Shown one piece after another: positions 35,330-47,317 of a stretch of DNA of 60,000 bases. The position numbers and the translations under genes are program-made. Position 1 is the first letter of the stretch. Every line of letters starts with the position of its first letter. The notes beneath the pieces are model-generated. The model saw only the letters and a program-made list of their open reading frames with translations, did no database searches and was not told the DNA's origin. The DNA is from Nymphaea colorata (Eukaryota > Streptophyta > Magnoliopsida > Nymphaeales > Nymphaeaceae): NCBI RefSeq assembly GCF_008831285.2, contig NC_045149.1, forward strand, positions 21,159,035 to 21,219,034. The letters are read 5' to 3'.

Positions 35330-36470
35330 TGGGGGAGGGTGAAATTAAAGACAGGAGCGGTAGTTGTAGTTGGCTCAACCAATCGCTGGGTCTCCGGCGT
35401 CCAATCCGCCGGAAAGTGGTTTCCCGGCGAGGATAGCACGTGGCTTCCTCCCCCCTTCCCCTTCCCTTTTATTTTATTTTCTCGCAAAGTTTACGTGTTG
35501 TAAAGGAAAAGTCGCCCACCAATCGGGGGATCCCATTATGCCACGTCGCTTCTCGTGGTTGATCCACCACCACATAATTCCTCATCTGCCCCTGATCTTT
35601 TCCAAAAACGACAACGAAGCCCCTTCCTCACGTGCTTCGACGAGCGAAATTTGGAGAATAATTATTTACCAGTTTAGCATAACCCGACACTCAAATTACA
35701 TACCTACCTGTTCAAAGGAAGGATGCATTTCCTCTCTAATTAATACTCAGCTTTAGTTGGCCTCATGGGGCAAGTTCTAAATCTTGTGAGAAGATATCGA
35801 TCCAATTGTTCGCCTTTGAATTGCCGTGGAGCACATATCACAAGAGCCACTGGAGTAGGGCTATCAATTGACTCTGTCAAATGCAAACAATGGCCTTTGA
35901 TCGTAGCGCTACATCGAACGCGGAGTTCGGCCTGTTTACGGTAATATTTCTGTTGACTCAAGACTTAGGTGGAGATCAAGAGAGGCCCCGACCCCACGAC
36001 TGCTGAATCTTTTGTACTTAAAAAGTTAGTTTGAAGGATTTTTTGACCTCCTATGAAGATCGGGTCAAAGCCTATTCCATGCCTTCAAACTTCTAAAACC
36101 ACGTTGGTTTAATTAGTTACATCGAACACTCTCCTAAAGACCTACGACAAACAGGGGGCAGGAGAGAGAGATTCAACAGACAGTGGGGTTAATAGGTAAT
36201 TTTGACAAAGGAAAGATAAGAGGGTAAAATTGGAATTACGAGGAAAATTTTACTGCCGGAACGGGACGGCAGATGAGCTGGCGGGGTTAACTGGTTTCAC
36301 GCCAATCTTTCCGCACGACGGTTCACGGGAAGCCAAAACCGCTCCGGCGCAAACCGTAGCGGTTTTCTTACTTTTCTTCCATTTTCTTTTTTTCTTTCAA
36401 TTCAATATTTTTTCTCCTTTGGCTTTTCGTTAGACGCGGAGGTTGGTCCAATCATTAGTCTCTTTTTCCT
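35330..36470. other. Upstream flank of the JmjC gene, no gene seen
   Basis: This is moderately GC-rich promoter-side sequence grading into ordinary intergenic DNA. It contains no recognisable coding exon. Confidence 0.4.
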
Positions 36471-36479
36471 TTGTTTGTT

Positions 36480-37040
36480 TTCCAGTCAGCGACTCGGCGT
36501 GGACGGGTTCCTGGAAGCGCGGCCTCGGTCCCGTCCTTCTCGAGCCCACCCTGGACCCACTTTGATGTCGAAACTGCCCTCGGTCTTGTCGCGGAGCCAA
36601 CCCCCCTGCGTCGGGTTAGTTGGGGAAGGCACAACGGTAATTTAACGGAACGAACGAGGGCGTGACCGTCCAGGGGAAAACGGAAACGCGGTCAGGTTGA
36701 ACGGGTGGGCGTTTTGAAAGTCAAAGAGGCGACCGAGAAAAATTAATTTCAGATATTTTTTTATTTTCGGTTTTTTTCTTCCGCTCTTTTCTGGTTGCTA
36801 TTTGTTTCCAGATCAGTAAATGATTACCCTTTTTTTCGGGTCGGGTTGAGTGTGGGTCCCATAATACCGATATTATGGGGCCTGCGGAGCACGGAACACG
36901 GGCTCTGGATCCGGGCTGGGTGGACCCGACGCGGTTTCTCTAGGGACCTCTTGGGGTCGACAGTTAGACCCCGTGAGCAGGATCCATAGTGGGTCCGGAT
37001 GGATCTCAAATGTTGGAATCTTTTTCTTCCACGCAAGTCC
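36480..37040. other. GC-rich, CpG-containing stretch
   Basis: The base composition rises well above that of the flanks, and CG dinucleotides are frequent (for example in ggacccgacgcgg and ggaacgaacgagg). There are open frames on both strands but none resembles a protein family. It could be an unmethylated promoter-like region, a remnant of a GC-rich element, or a non-coding exon. Confidence 0.35.
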
Positions 37041-37098
37041 GATTCCTATGACACATTTTCCCGCTGCAGCGCCTTCCCATCATTTATTTTCATGACCT

Positions 37099-37155
37099 TT
37101 GTGGCGGAGCCAGGATTTTTTAGCTGACGATACTCGACTCGACTCGACTCTAAGG
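37099..37155. repeat. GCGGAGCCAGG terminus plus (CTCGA)n pentamer run
   Basis: GTGGCGGAGCCAGGATTTTT at 37101-37120 matches the end of the repeat seen in the SMN-like gene intron. It is followed by about four CTCGA units at 37132-37150. Confidence 0.55.
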
Positions 37156-37159
37156 CACA

Positions 37160-39570
37160 GATGGGTTGGGTTCCGGACCGATCTATATACTTGCCAAATA
37201 TGTGGAGAAAATAACTTATCATGGATCCAAACCCCATGACAATTAACAACCATACCTTTCATGGTCCCAGAAGAAAAAGTTTCTGGCTGGAAAGGAATTC
37301 CTATGAGAAAGTCATGAACAGGATTCTTGGCGCAGTACAGTTAGATGAGGGATAAGGAAAGCAACCAACCATCCTCACAAGGCTGGTGTGGACCACACCA
37401 GCAATTAGTTCATGTTTCCTTAGTGATCTTACATTGGGGGTTAGTGGTCCTTGATGTGGACCTTACTGTGCTCCACTGCAAGCAAAGCGTTCTGGGTGGT
37501 TTTCCAAACCCAGCACTGGGCATGCGTAGCCGGAATCCGGGTGCTCGGAACAGTTTTCCGGCGATCGGTGACCCAGGCGCGGCGAAAACCCAGGTCGGCG
37601 GTCGCTTACTTGTGAATCAGAATCCCAGGATCTGGGTCTTGGAATCACATGGAAAGGGCAGATGTGACTGAGAATGTCACTGATTTCACACCTGCTATCC
37701 AAACACAACCTAGCCCATAGACCAGAATCTAGCAAACTACCACCCAACTGCTGAGCAGTGATGGGTATGTAAAAGGTGGGGCCAGGATGTGTGGAAGGGC
37801 ACTTAAAATACTTTCATCATGCCCAAAGTGTGAGGTTTATGTTCAAGTTGTTTCTGCAAAAATGCATTCAACAAGGGCCAGGGTTTTGGACCTGTTGTAC
37901 TTTTGTGATATCTGTTTTTTGTTGCTTTCTAGCCCTTTTTCTCATAATGGAATGTGATCATCTCAGGTTGCTCCTTTTCAAGAAATGTCTGTTTTAGGGT
38001 TTCATTTTAAAAGTACACTCGGTTTCATGGGCTCTTGGACTGTGGAACAGGTGATCCATATATGGAAACATGAAGAAACGATGTTTGGCCTTTCTTATCT
38101 GTGACCAACATCGGGAAAAGTTGTTTGACCATCCACCCCATTCATCATGGAGAAGAAAAAACTTTACAGGAGAAAAAAATCTGAATGATCAGGTACTGGT
38201 GAGGTTGTCACAGGACAGATTGTCCTTCCCCAGGTTGAGTTCTGAACACAGTACTTTTGTTCCCCTCCGGCACTTTAGTGCCCTATGGACCCAAATGGGA
38301 GGTGGGGACAATCCTGTTCCTGGGATGGAACACCAAATGGATCGGATCCATGGTGGCACTTGCCTACCAGATCTAATATGGAGGATGCTAGAATTTCAGA
38401 TCTCCGCATGGTTCAGATCCGACCTTAGATCTAGAATGGGACACAAGAGAGGTTTTCTCTTCCACCAGTCAGAAGCACCATCTGGATCTCGATCTGCCCT
38501 TCTTCAGAATTTGAACCAATGGATTCAGTAATTTGGATCTGGATCCTGAATCTGATGATGGTTTACAAAGATCTTTCTTGGCATTGTGGGGAAAGGGGTT
38601 GTTTCTAGAATATGGTGGTTTGGATTATGAATCAAAGTTGGGTGTGAGTGGATTGGGTTGCCAACTGCCTTGGAAGCAAAAGTTATGGGTGCAAGTAGGA
38701 GGGCCACCTCCTTCATTGCAGTCAATATAGAAATCATTGATGAGTGTGACAACTTGCACCTGTTGTTACATATATTAATTTATTTTAATATTATTGTTCA
38801 TCTTTATAAATCTGTTACCTGCCTGATTGATAATAAACAATGAACAAAATGCTAAAGAATACTTCTTTTATCTTTGGCAAAATGGTTGGTCTACTCCAGC
38901 TAGAGCCATGGATCTGACATTAAATATCAGTATTGTTTTTTATATTCATGATATAATATTCCCTTTTGTTTCTGAATGACATAAATTTTTGGTGGTAGTT
39001 AAATATGTTTTGGGTAAACTAAAAGTGCACCTAATTTTCCATAATGAATTAGAAAGATCAGGAGTTTCCTTCCTACCAACCTTCTTGTGAATACAAATTC
39101 GACATTCTGTCCTTTAAAAGGATACCAGAAAAGCGATCAGAGTTACCCGAAAAAGCAAAAAGTTGTAACTGAACTCATGGTTATGATGCACAGTTTAGTC
39201 GATGAGAAGAAAATTATAAAGAGAAACTTGTTCTTGAAAAATGTCAACAACTGAAATATATCTTTCATCTTAGACGCAATTGCAGAAAGATGGTATTTAA
39301 TTTGATGATCCAAATTATTCATCCAAAAAAGCAAAGAAAAGTTGGGCATGCAATAGAAAATTGCAAATTGGTGTTTTAGCTTTTGAGACAAGAAAGTTGG
39401 TGATAACTTGATGGTGACACAAAGAAGGCAGCAGCAGTAGGTAAGGCTTTCTTCTAAAGAAAATGTGGGCTTTAGTGCTCACCAATAAACTTCCATGGTT
39501 GAATTCACAAACTTTGTTTATGAATATAAGAACTTGGTTTTTGATGAAAGAGCGATTACGTGTTGCCCAC
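37160..39570. other. Intergenic with a probable MITE at about 37.5-37.7 kb
   Basis: The segment from about 37490 (gggtggttttccaaaccc) to 37712 (gctatccaaacacaaccta) has ends that are imperfect inverted complements and end in the TTTGG word common to plant MITEs. The rest is unassigned. Frames at 38070-38750 carry repeated GGATC/AGATCT words and no family signature. Confidence 0.3.
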
Positions 39571-39578
39571 ATTGGTTT

Positions 39579-39845
39579 CTAATTAAACAACGTTTTCACC
39601 CTTCTCCTTGATTCCCCGTGCCTGGTCTGCACCTGCTTTTGAAGTACAACGAAACTTCGCCACTGCTGCTTCTGCTGTGCGGGTGCCTCTGCTAATGGCT
39701 GCAGAAAAGAGATGATTTGATTGAATATTCTAAATGCAGCAGACCACCAACGTATTGGATGCCTCAAATTGTTTGTTCTCTTTTGCAGGAGATCGCATTC
39801 CTCCAGGCCAGATAGTGTCTTTTCAACAGTAACCTGTCGTAACAT
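39579..39845 (-). pseudogene. Possible orphan exon or gene fragment
   Basis: An open minus-strand frame of 88 codons has exon-like features: an acceptor-like TTACGACAG/GTTACT near 39830, a leucine/glutamate-rich start (VEKTLSGLEECDLLQKR) and a Gln-rich end. I do not recognise a family and found no partner exons nearby. It may be chance, a captured exon, or a pseudogene fragment. Confidence 0.2.
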
Positions 39846-39849
39846 CGAC

Positions 39850-42800
39850 GATATATTTAAGTGGCAATTTCAATCACAGGGAACTTCTGATTTACAGGCA
39901 TCAAATCAACTGTAAAGAGAGAGAAGTAGAAGAGAAAGACAGTTTTAGAGAAGGAGTTTGGTTTTTAGTTTAAGTTTGGGAAATGACCTCTGCAACGTTA
40001 CATCATCATTCGGTTGTTAAAGTTGATGAACAGGAGTTTGGTGCACAAAACTTTCTTGTTATATGAAAAATCATAGAAACAGATCGATTAGAAGACGTTG
40101 ATGGAGACAGGTAAATGTTAACTACTCTTTAGAATTGCACCAACGATTAGTTTTGGAATTTCATGTCGAATTCAATCATGAAAACGAAAAATTTTCACAA
40201 AGGAATCTACACCACTTTGAGCCACCAACATCATGTAGCCACAGAAGGATTCTGGCATTAATTTTTTGGAAATTTTAAAAGATCTTCGGTGGTTTTGATA
40301 AAAAAAAATTTGTGATTGGTTTAATCGTTAATGGCTAACCGTGGAAGATGGGCATTGTTCAGAATAGAAAATTGTTCATCTTCCCTCACTATCCCTTTAT
40401 TTTAAACCGTTGATGACAATCATTGCCCATAAACATGTCCAAACTTGTTCCATTAATAAGGTATTACCAAACAAAAGGAATCCGTTAAAGAATGATTAAA
40501 CTACAGACCATGTGATTCCCAGTGACAGATGCACTGTTCATTTCCAAGTTGAAGGCTCTAAAAACTCAATGCGTTGGCTCGTTTGGTTCAGTGGGCAAGA
40601 TAAACCTTGAATAACAAAAAGGAAGAGAGAGAGAGAGAGATAATAGCACGATAAGAACCTTCTCACCCGCCTCTAAAATAATTTCAAAATCAACACTCTT
40701 CAATATCATTAGCATTCTTCGATACCATCTGAATAGTATCCTTCAGGATTCGAAATGAAGAAGTGACTAACCCAACTGGTTGCGCTATCCATCATTTGAA
40801 GAGAGAGAAAAACCCATATGAAATTAACAGGACACCTTCCCAACCATTGTGCTACCCATCATTTGAAGAGAGAGAGAGATCTATCTGAAGTTGAAAATAA
40901 AGGGAAAAAAAAACTTGAGTTAAGAAATGCAAATAAATTAAAGGGTAAACATTCAAAAGCTTACTAAGAAAACAGATCAAAAGAAACAAAAGAGAGCAAC
41001 CAGCTGGAACTGTTAATTAACAGGAAAAACTATTGGAGTTAACAAAATGCGAAGAAAAAGTAAATTGCAGGAATAAATGGGAGAAAAATAAGAAAGCATG
41101 TAAAAAGTGACTACAAACAAACAAAAGAACAATTATTAATATTATTCCCATCCATCCAAAATGAGGTTGGTGCATCCCATATAAAAAACTAATCAAGAAA
41201 TGATTTTAACTTGTAAGTCAGATTTTCATAATTGATACGGAAACCGAAATTCACAACCTTGTAATTATTAGGCCTACAAGTTTATTATTAAATTATATAA
41301 GATATTTAGTGAGGGGTTAAGGACCTGGAGTTCAAAGGTTTGGACACATTCAAATGTCCCTAGAACTAGGCGCACTGTTGGCCAGGTCCGGTCAAATCAG
41401 TACCAGACTAGCATTGATTTGAGCTGCCATTAGTAGGTTCAACCAGTACTGGACCTGGTTGAACTAGGTTGACTTCCACTTGAATGGACCAGGGCCAACC
41501 ATGGGCGGCCTGGTTGATTTGGGTTGACAATTAATACTCGAATTGAAGGGTTGTAAATGGGTTTAAATGAAGCAATGAACAGCCAAACCATAATAAATGA
41601 ACTCGAAAGATCGGTCAAGGTCAGCTTGCCGGATTCAATCAACTCTAAGCAATCAGATCATGTTATCCAGTAACTGGAAGTGGGTTGGGTAGTGAAGTTG
41701 ATATGAGTGAGTCCCCCGCCCGAATCCAATTCAATTTGAACTTACATTAAATGCTTACTTAGTATCTATAAGCAGTCAAGCAGAGCCGTCCTTATGTTTA
41801 TTTGGTTTTAGATAAAAATTAAGAAATAATGGGTTTGATGTATTGATCGATAACACCCAATAAATCGTATCAATCAAAACTTCGATATGGGGTTGATACC
41901 GATATTTACTACAATTCATTCAAGTACTTAAAATGAATAGAAAACCTGGCCATGAGTCAAGGTTGGCCCGACTCGCTCTTGACTCGACCTGATTCACTCT
42001 TGACTAGGCCTGACTCAGCCATAACTTGACATGACTAGCTAGATTCATGTTAATTTAAAACTCGACCGAGTCGTTGAATCAACTCGTTGACCCAATCATT
42101 TGTTGATCCGAGTCCAAGTCACGGGTTTGCCAAATATTGTGAGAAACCCGGTCGTATGAGTGAGGTGTTCAGTTGACACTCTATCCCACTACTAAACATA
42201 CTTTTTCGAAATTTTAGTCAAACTTTGGAGTTTAGATTGAAAATTGAGAACCTTTGCATTCGAATTAACAGTATGCACTTGATTCAGTATGAACCCAAAG
42301 AACTTTAGAATGTACTTGTTTTATTGCGGATTTGAGATCCATGGTGATCTAAGATCACTAGGATCTTAGATCCATAGATTTGAGGTCAAAATCTTCACTC
42401 TCTTTCCTTAAATCCATAGTTTTTTACATGTTACATCCACATTATTGAGATCCTCAGTTGACTAAGGATCATCCAAATCATACATTTTAATGCAGCATCG
42501 AATCTACAATACTGTCAAACCCAACCTTAGAGTGCGGAGTTGGAGGATCTTATCATCATATTCTAGTTTATACTTGGACATCTTGATTCACCTTGAATTT
42601 ATTTGAACCTCACCTAAGAGAGAGAGAGAGGGAGAACTTTTTAAATTCGAGGGTTTTACAGCATGTTAGGTCAATGGTAGCAGTCAACGGGTTGAATCTC
42701 AATCAAGGTCGCTACCCAAAACAAATTTCGTTTACTGCAGTAAAAAAATATAAACTACCAATTACATCTGAATAATCAGAATCTGGCTTTGGAACGCATA

Positions 42801-44094
42801 TTAGCCAAATCTTCTCTACCATCAGTTGAAAGTAGAACAATTCTTCGTAGTTTTTATTCACTTTTTTAAACGCATTAAGATGGTATCTACCCGTGCTATA
42901 TCTGTTGCTTGGAGACAAGATATATAAAAAAATATTGGGTAACAAAAGAAGCAACTAATGCGACGTCTATGAATTTAAGCAGAAAAGATGCTGGCCGGAT
43001 GTAAAGATGCTAAGTTACTTTGATCAAATCATGGTTTGTGACAATGACATATTGAAAATGATGAAAGCGAGGAACAGAAATAAAAACAAAAGAACCTCTT
43101 CGTACCAACAGACAAATAATTACATGCGATGCAGGGCCGCACGGCCTGCCGCTCGTATTAATAGTCTACGCCGGCCGGTACGCCGGCTGCCGTTCAAACC
43201 TTCCGGCGAGAAAAAAGAGAAGGCCGGAAAAGTGTAGGCCACGTGTTGATAATGGCGAGGCATCCGTATCCTCATCATTCCACTCACCATCTCCACTTTG
43301 TCACGGCTAGACTGTACTCTTTAGCTTTCCGTGTTGTCCATCTTCAGATCGTTTTGGCTCGGTCTGTCCAGTTCACTCGGACTTTGCTTGATTTATTTCT
43401 TCTTTTCTTGTTCAATCTGACGTTGGTGGTATGTTTCAAAAGTCTTTTAATTGTAATGTTCGCCGGAAAAAGCTGTCCGAAGGTCCTTTCATTCCAACTG
43501 TTTTTGAGGTCCTGGAGTGGGCAACTGTGCAATTAAAAGTTTTTTACTTTTAAATGAAAATCTTAAATATTTATATTTATATATATACACAATCACCCTA
43601 CCAGATTTAAGTATCTCTAAACAAGTGCGCCACTATTGCATCGTCGACGCTGGTATACTTTTTAATTTAAATATCACACCACGCTACTTAAGGCAGAGAT
43701 GTATAATGCTCACGTCCATCCTAATAATTTGAAAGTCTTTTAATTGTAGATGTGTACTAAATTATTGTTGAGATTTAAAATAGTTCTAAGCTGTTGTATA
43801 TTATATGTTCATGAAATTTTAGACTTTTCAAGTTCGTCGGTGAAATCAGATTTCAGGAAACACATTTAAATGTTGCCAAACCGGCCAAATTAATGGTCAC
43901 CGATGGTGGAATTTGAGATTTTTTCTACACATAAATGCTGCAAATTGTGGGCTTTCTATCCATCGGTGTGTTCATATCTTCAAACATCGTTTCCTGATTC
44001 GCAAGGGCGCGGCAGGTACAAGTGGGTGGGCCAAGCTAAGTGGTGCCCCATCATTAATTTATTAAAGCCAACACAGACCATGACTCTAAACTAG
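39850..44094. other. Intergenic, repeat-derived, no gene seen
   Basis: 41340-42130 is dominated by degenerate GACTCG/TTGACTCG and GGTTGA words. 42290-42540 contains self-complementary GATCTAAGATC/GGATCTTAGATCC stretches like a small MITE. 43130-43260 is a short GC-rich patch. No coding exon is recognisable. Confidence 0.35.
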
Positions 44095-44560
44095 GCCTAG
44101 GCGGAGTAGGCCTGAACAATGAGCCAAGCAACTCGAGTTCGGCTACCGCTCGAGCTTGAACAGGCTCTTTTTGCTAAACTAGTTGAGCTAGAGTTGATGT
44201 TTCAACTTGTTCATTTAGCCGAGTTGAGTTCAAGTTCGTTGAAATCGGCTCGTTTAAGCTAGACTTAGCTCGAGTCTTACCCACCATTTAAATCTTAATT
44301 CGCCCATTTTCCTGGAAAGTAATTCAAACTCAGCTTTTTCACTGCATTAACCAGATAACGAGCTTTATCGAGCTCGTTTAAATGAGCTTCAAACGAGCTT
44401 CACGAGTCGAGCCGAAGTTAACATTCAAAATTTGAAAGATTAAATTTAAAAGAAACGAATCTATCGAGTCAATTTCGAACTCTCTACTTGAGTTCAAACC
44501 TGTTCTATGGAGCTCGACTTGAGCTCCAACCGAGCCATGAAGTCTCTCTACCCAGGATAG
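44095..44560. repeat. GAGCTCGA/ACTCG-rich dispersed repeat, copy 2
   Basis: This stretch is dense in cgagctcg, cgagctt and tcgagtt words. From about 44440 it shares the ordered words of 12580-12730 in the same orientation (aaaagaaacgaa, gagtcaa, ttcgaactct, ttctatgga, gacttgagctc). Confidence 0.55.
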
Positions 44561-47317
44561 TTTTAGTTTTTCTCAAGTAAAGTAGGAAAATTCAAGAAAA
44601 GTTCTCTGAACTTAGTAAAGAAAGATGCCGCACAAGAATGTAATAATTGTCTGAAGTTAATTTTGGACATTCATTGCCTCCAAACCAATAAAACCAAGAT
44701 TCTGCAACTGATTTTGGATCTCTTTTTATGATATATATTAAACTCAGTGAAACGGGTATCAGAAATGAGCCTCTCTTCCTACCAACAATCGTTGTCCCCG
44801 TGATGATGGATGAGCGAAGACGTATGTCGGCATGATTCATCTCCTGACGCAACCTCAGTTTATTTTTTTGCAAAGCGGCTCTCACAAAATTGGGGTCAAA
44901 GATTTTCCGCGAACTTTTAGTTCAATTCTTGGACGGGCGTTCTGCCTAACTACTGGAAGGCCGACACCTCGCCGCCGGATAAAAAGTCCTCTCCACTTTC
45001 CATATTTGTTCAGACTTATTTTCTGACCATTTCAAAGGACGGGCAGCCGTCGTTTGCTCTTCTCGTATCACCACATATATATCTTGGAAGCTTTTAGAAA
45101 AAACCAGGAACTTACGGTCAATAGACTTTAGAACATGAGAACAAATTCGGCCACCTTTCCGGCGACCGGTTAAAGCCATGCAACAAACGTGATCGACTGT
45201 AACTTGCAAGGTGCCGATGCTGAGACCAAACTTTATGCGTTCGTGGGCCTTGCCAAATGGAATAAAACTTTTCCGGACACACTTTGCCACCACTTGAGAA
45301 AGTATTTCTTTTTATACTTCAAAGGTGCTTGAGAGAAAGTTCTGCTCAGTCCAGCAACTACTCAAGCTGCAAACTAAGATCTAGCCTGATCACAGGATCA
45401 AATCTTTGATCTACTTTCTTGGTCTCGAACATCTTCAAGCACCATAGCTCATACTACCCGCTACAGAACCAAATAGGCCTTCAAGATACCTCGCCATCTA
45501 ACTATCTAATTTGGTAACTGGTTATATGCACAGGCCTGCGCACAATTGAATCGTGCACCATACACAGCGTGCCCGTAACCATCTCTCATCTAATTTGAGT
45601 ATTTTCCAAAACCAAACAACACGAAGCTACTGGGTTTCATGTTTGGTTTATTATAGATGTGAGCAATGGAAGGTTTAGCCAGGAAAACTGAGTTCAGATA
45701 TCTCGCTGTTCATGATAAGGATCTCATGGCCGGTAGGAAACCTCAAATGTCTGGGGGACAGTTAGAGCTGGTAAACGAGCTAAACACAGGTTGTTCAACA
45801 ACCAGCCAATCCAAGTACAAGTTTGTGACGAGATTCTTGCATCAAAACAGTCTTAAGAAATTGAGCTTCAACTCTCCCTCAAACACAGCTAACCACTTTA
45901 ATCATACAGTGCCCTCCAAAGACCAACTGGCTCCAACATAGAAGAATAGTTTTCCACCCGATGCTAGCGCCACCTTCACCTAACCAGGTGGGGAAGCAGT
46001 ATCCACAGTCTCTGTTCTGACAAACAGGCCAGCAGCTAGCTTTATTGCTTTTAAACTTGAGAATTCATCTGTGATCAGTACAAATATTAAGAGATTCAAT
46101 ACAATAGTCCCAATTTTTTAAAATTAAATTGTTGGTTAAAACAAAATTCTATAACCTTTTAGGGTATCCATTAGTAAATCTGTTTAGACCGAAGACATCG
46201 CTTTCCTCTTAGAGAACTTTAGAATTACCACTGCATAGCTTTTATTAGAATTACCACTGTTTAGCTTTTAATTCACCTTTGACCATGAAAGGTGAATAAC
46301 CCATCCTTTGTTTTTTAAACAAGTGGTGATTCCCATTCTATCCATACTTCAAGCCAATTTTGTCTTCTACATATAAACAAACCAAATCTGATACTTGAGC
46401 ATTCAGTTCAATAACTTGTTAATAACTAAAAATTTGCTACTAGTCAAAGGGAAATCTCATTTTCTGTTAGTGAAGAAATTACAAAAACAAAGAACCCTAT
46501 AGATTGACGCCAAAGATTCCGCCTCAAAACTGTATTCTGACCACACTTAACTGCATCAGCCCTACTTGAATCATAGCCGACTATACATGATACTTCAGTT
46601 TCATACGGCTCCCCCCCAATGGTTACGAATAAACCTAAGGTATACTTTGGTATTACGTCTGCATACCATACGTAAAAGGACGAATAAAAATACTCATAAA
46701 GTGAACTAAACAGGAAGCATCCTGTCCTCGACAAGATACGAACAAATAAAATAGTACACTTAGGAATCTATCTCATTCTTTTTCCTTTTTGTTTACTTTC
46801 TCGTTTAGTAAGAGTTCAAGCATGTGTCGTAAAATAAAACACATTAGTTCGGAATCTGAAAAGACTTTCAGACTAAGCATGAATTAACCCGTTGAAGACA
46901 ACTTTTAATTGCCAGCATACCTATTGGTAAAACAGCTTACCACCAACCCATATGAAATAATATATGTGAACTATACTGATCATTGTTTAATAAGTTTATT
47001 ACAAGTAGGGCCGAGCTGAGCAAATACCAGTCGCACCTAAAACGCCAAGCTCATTTTGACGAGTTCAAAAGCAAGACCTTCCCAGACCAAGCAAACAAGA
47101 ACTAGAGAAACTTGGCTTGTTTCCCAGCCCCATAACAACAGCTGCTTAGGTCCTTCCATGCAGAACCATAAGCTGGATTTCCCCTGCTTTAAGTTTTTCT
47201 TACAAGGACATGCAACCATGAAATATATAGTGCTCAAAAGGTGAACTATTGATTGCTAAAAAGAGTTAACGTGCCACATGTCTGCCACTGTTGATGAGAC
47301 GATGCATACACGAAATT
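44561..47317. other. Intergenic and 3' flank of the SMN-like gene
   Basis: Frames at 44592-44885, 44946-45293 and 45666-45941 are open but show no family signature. A minus-strand AATAAA near 46996-47001, about 320 nt past the stop at 47318, is a possible polyadenylation signal for the SMN-like gene. Confidence 0.35.

Noticed and set aside
34996-35487. Minus-strand frame of 163 codons over the JmjC promoter
   Set aside because: It lacks an ATG start at the proposed end, runs through the TATA box and is out of keeping with the JMJ706 N-terminus.
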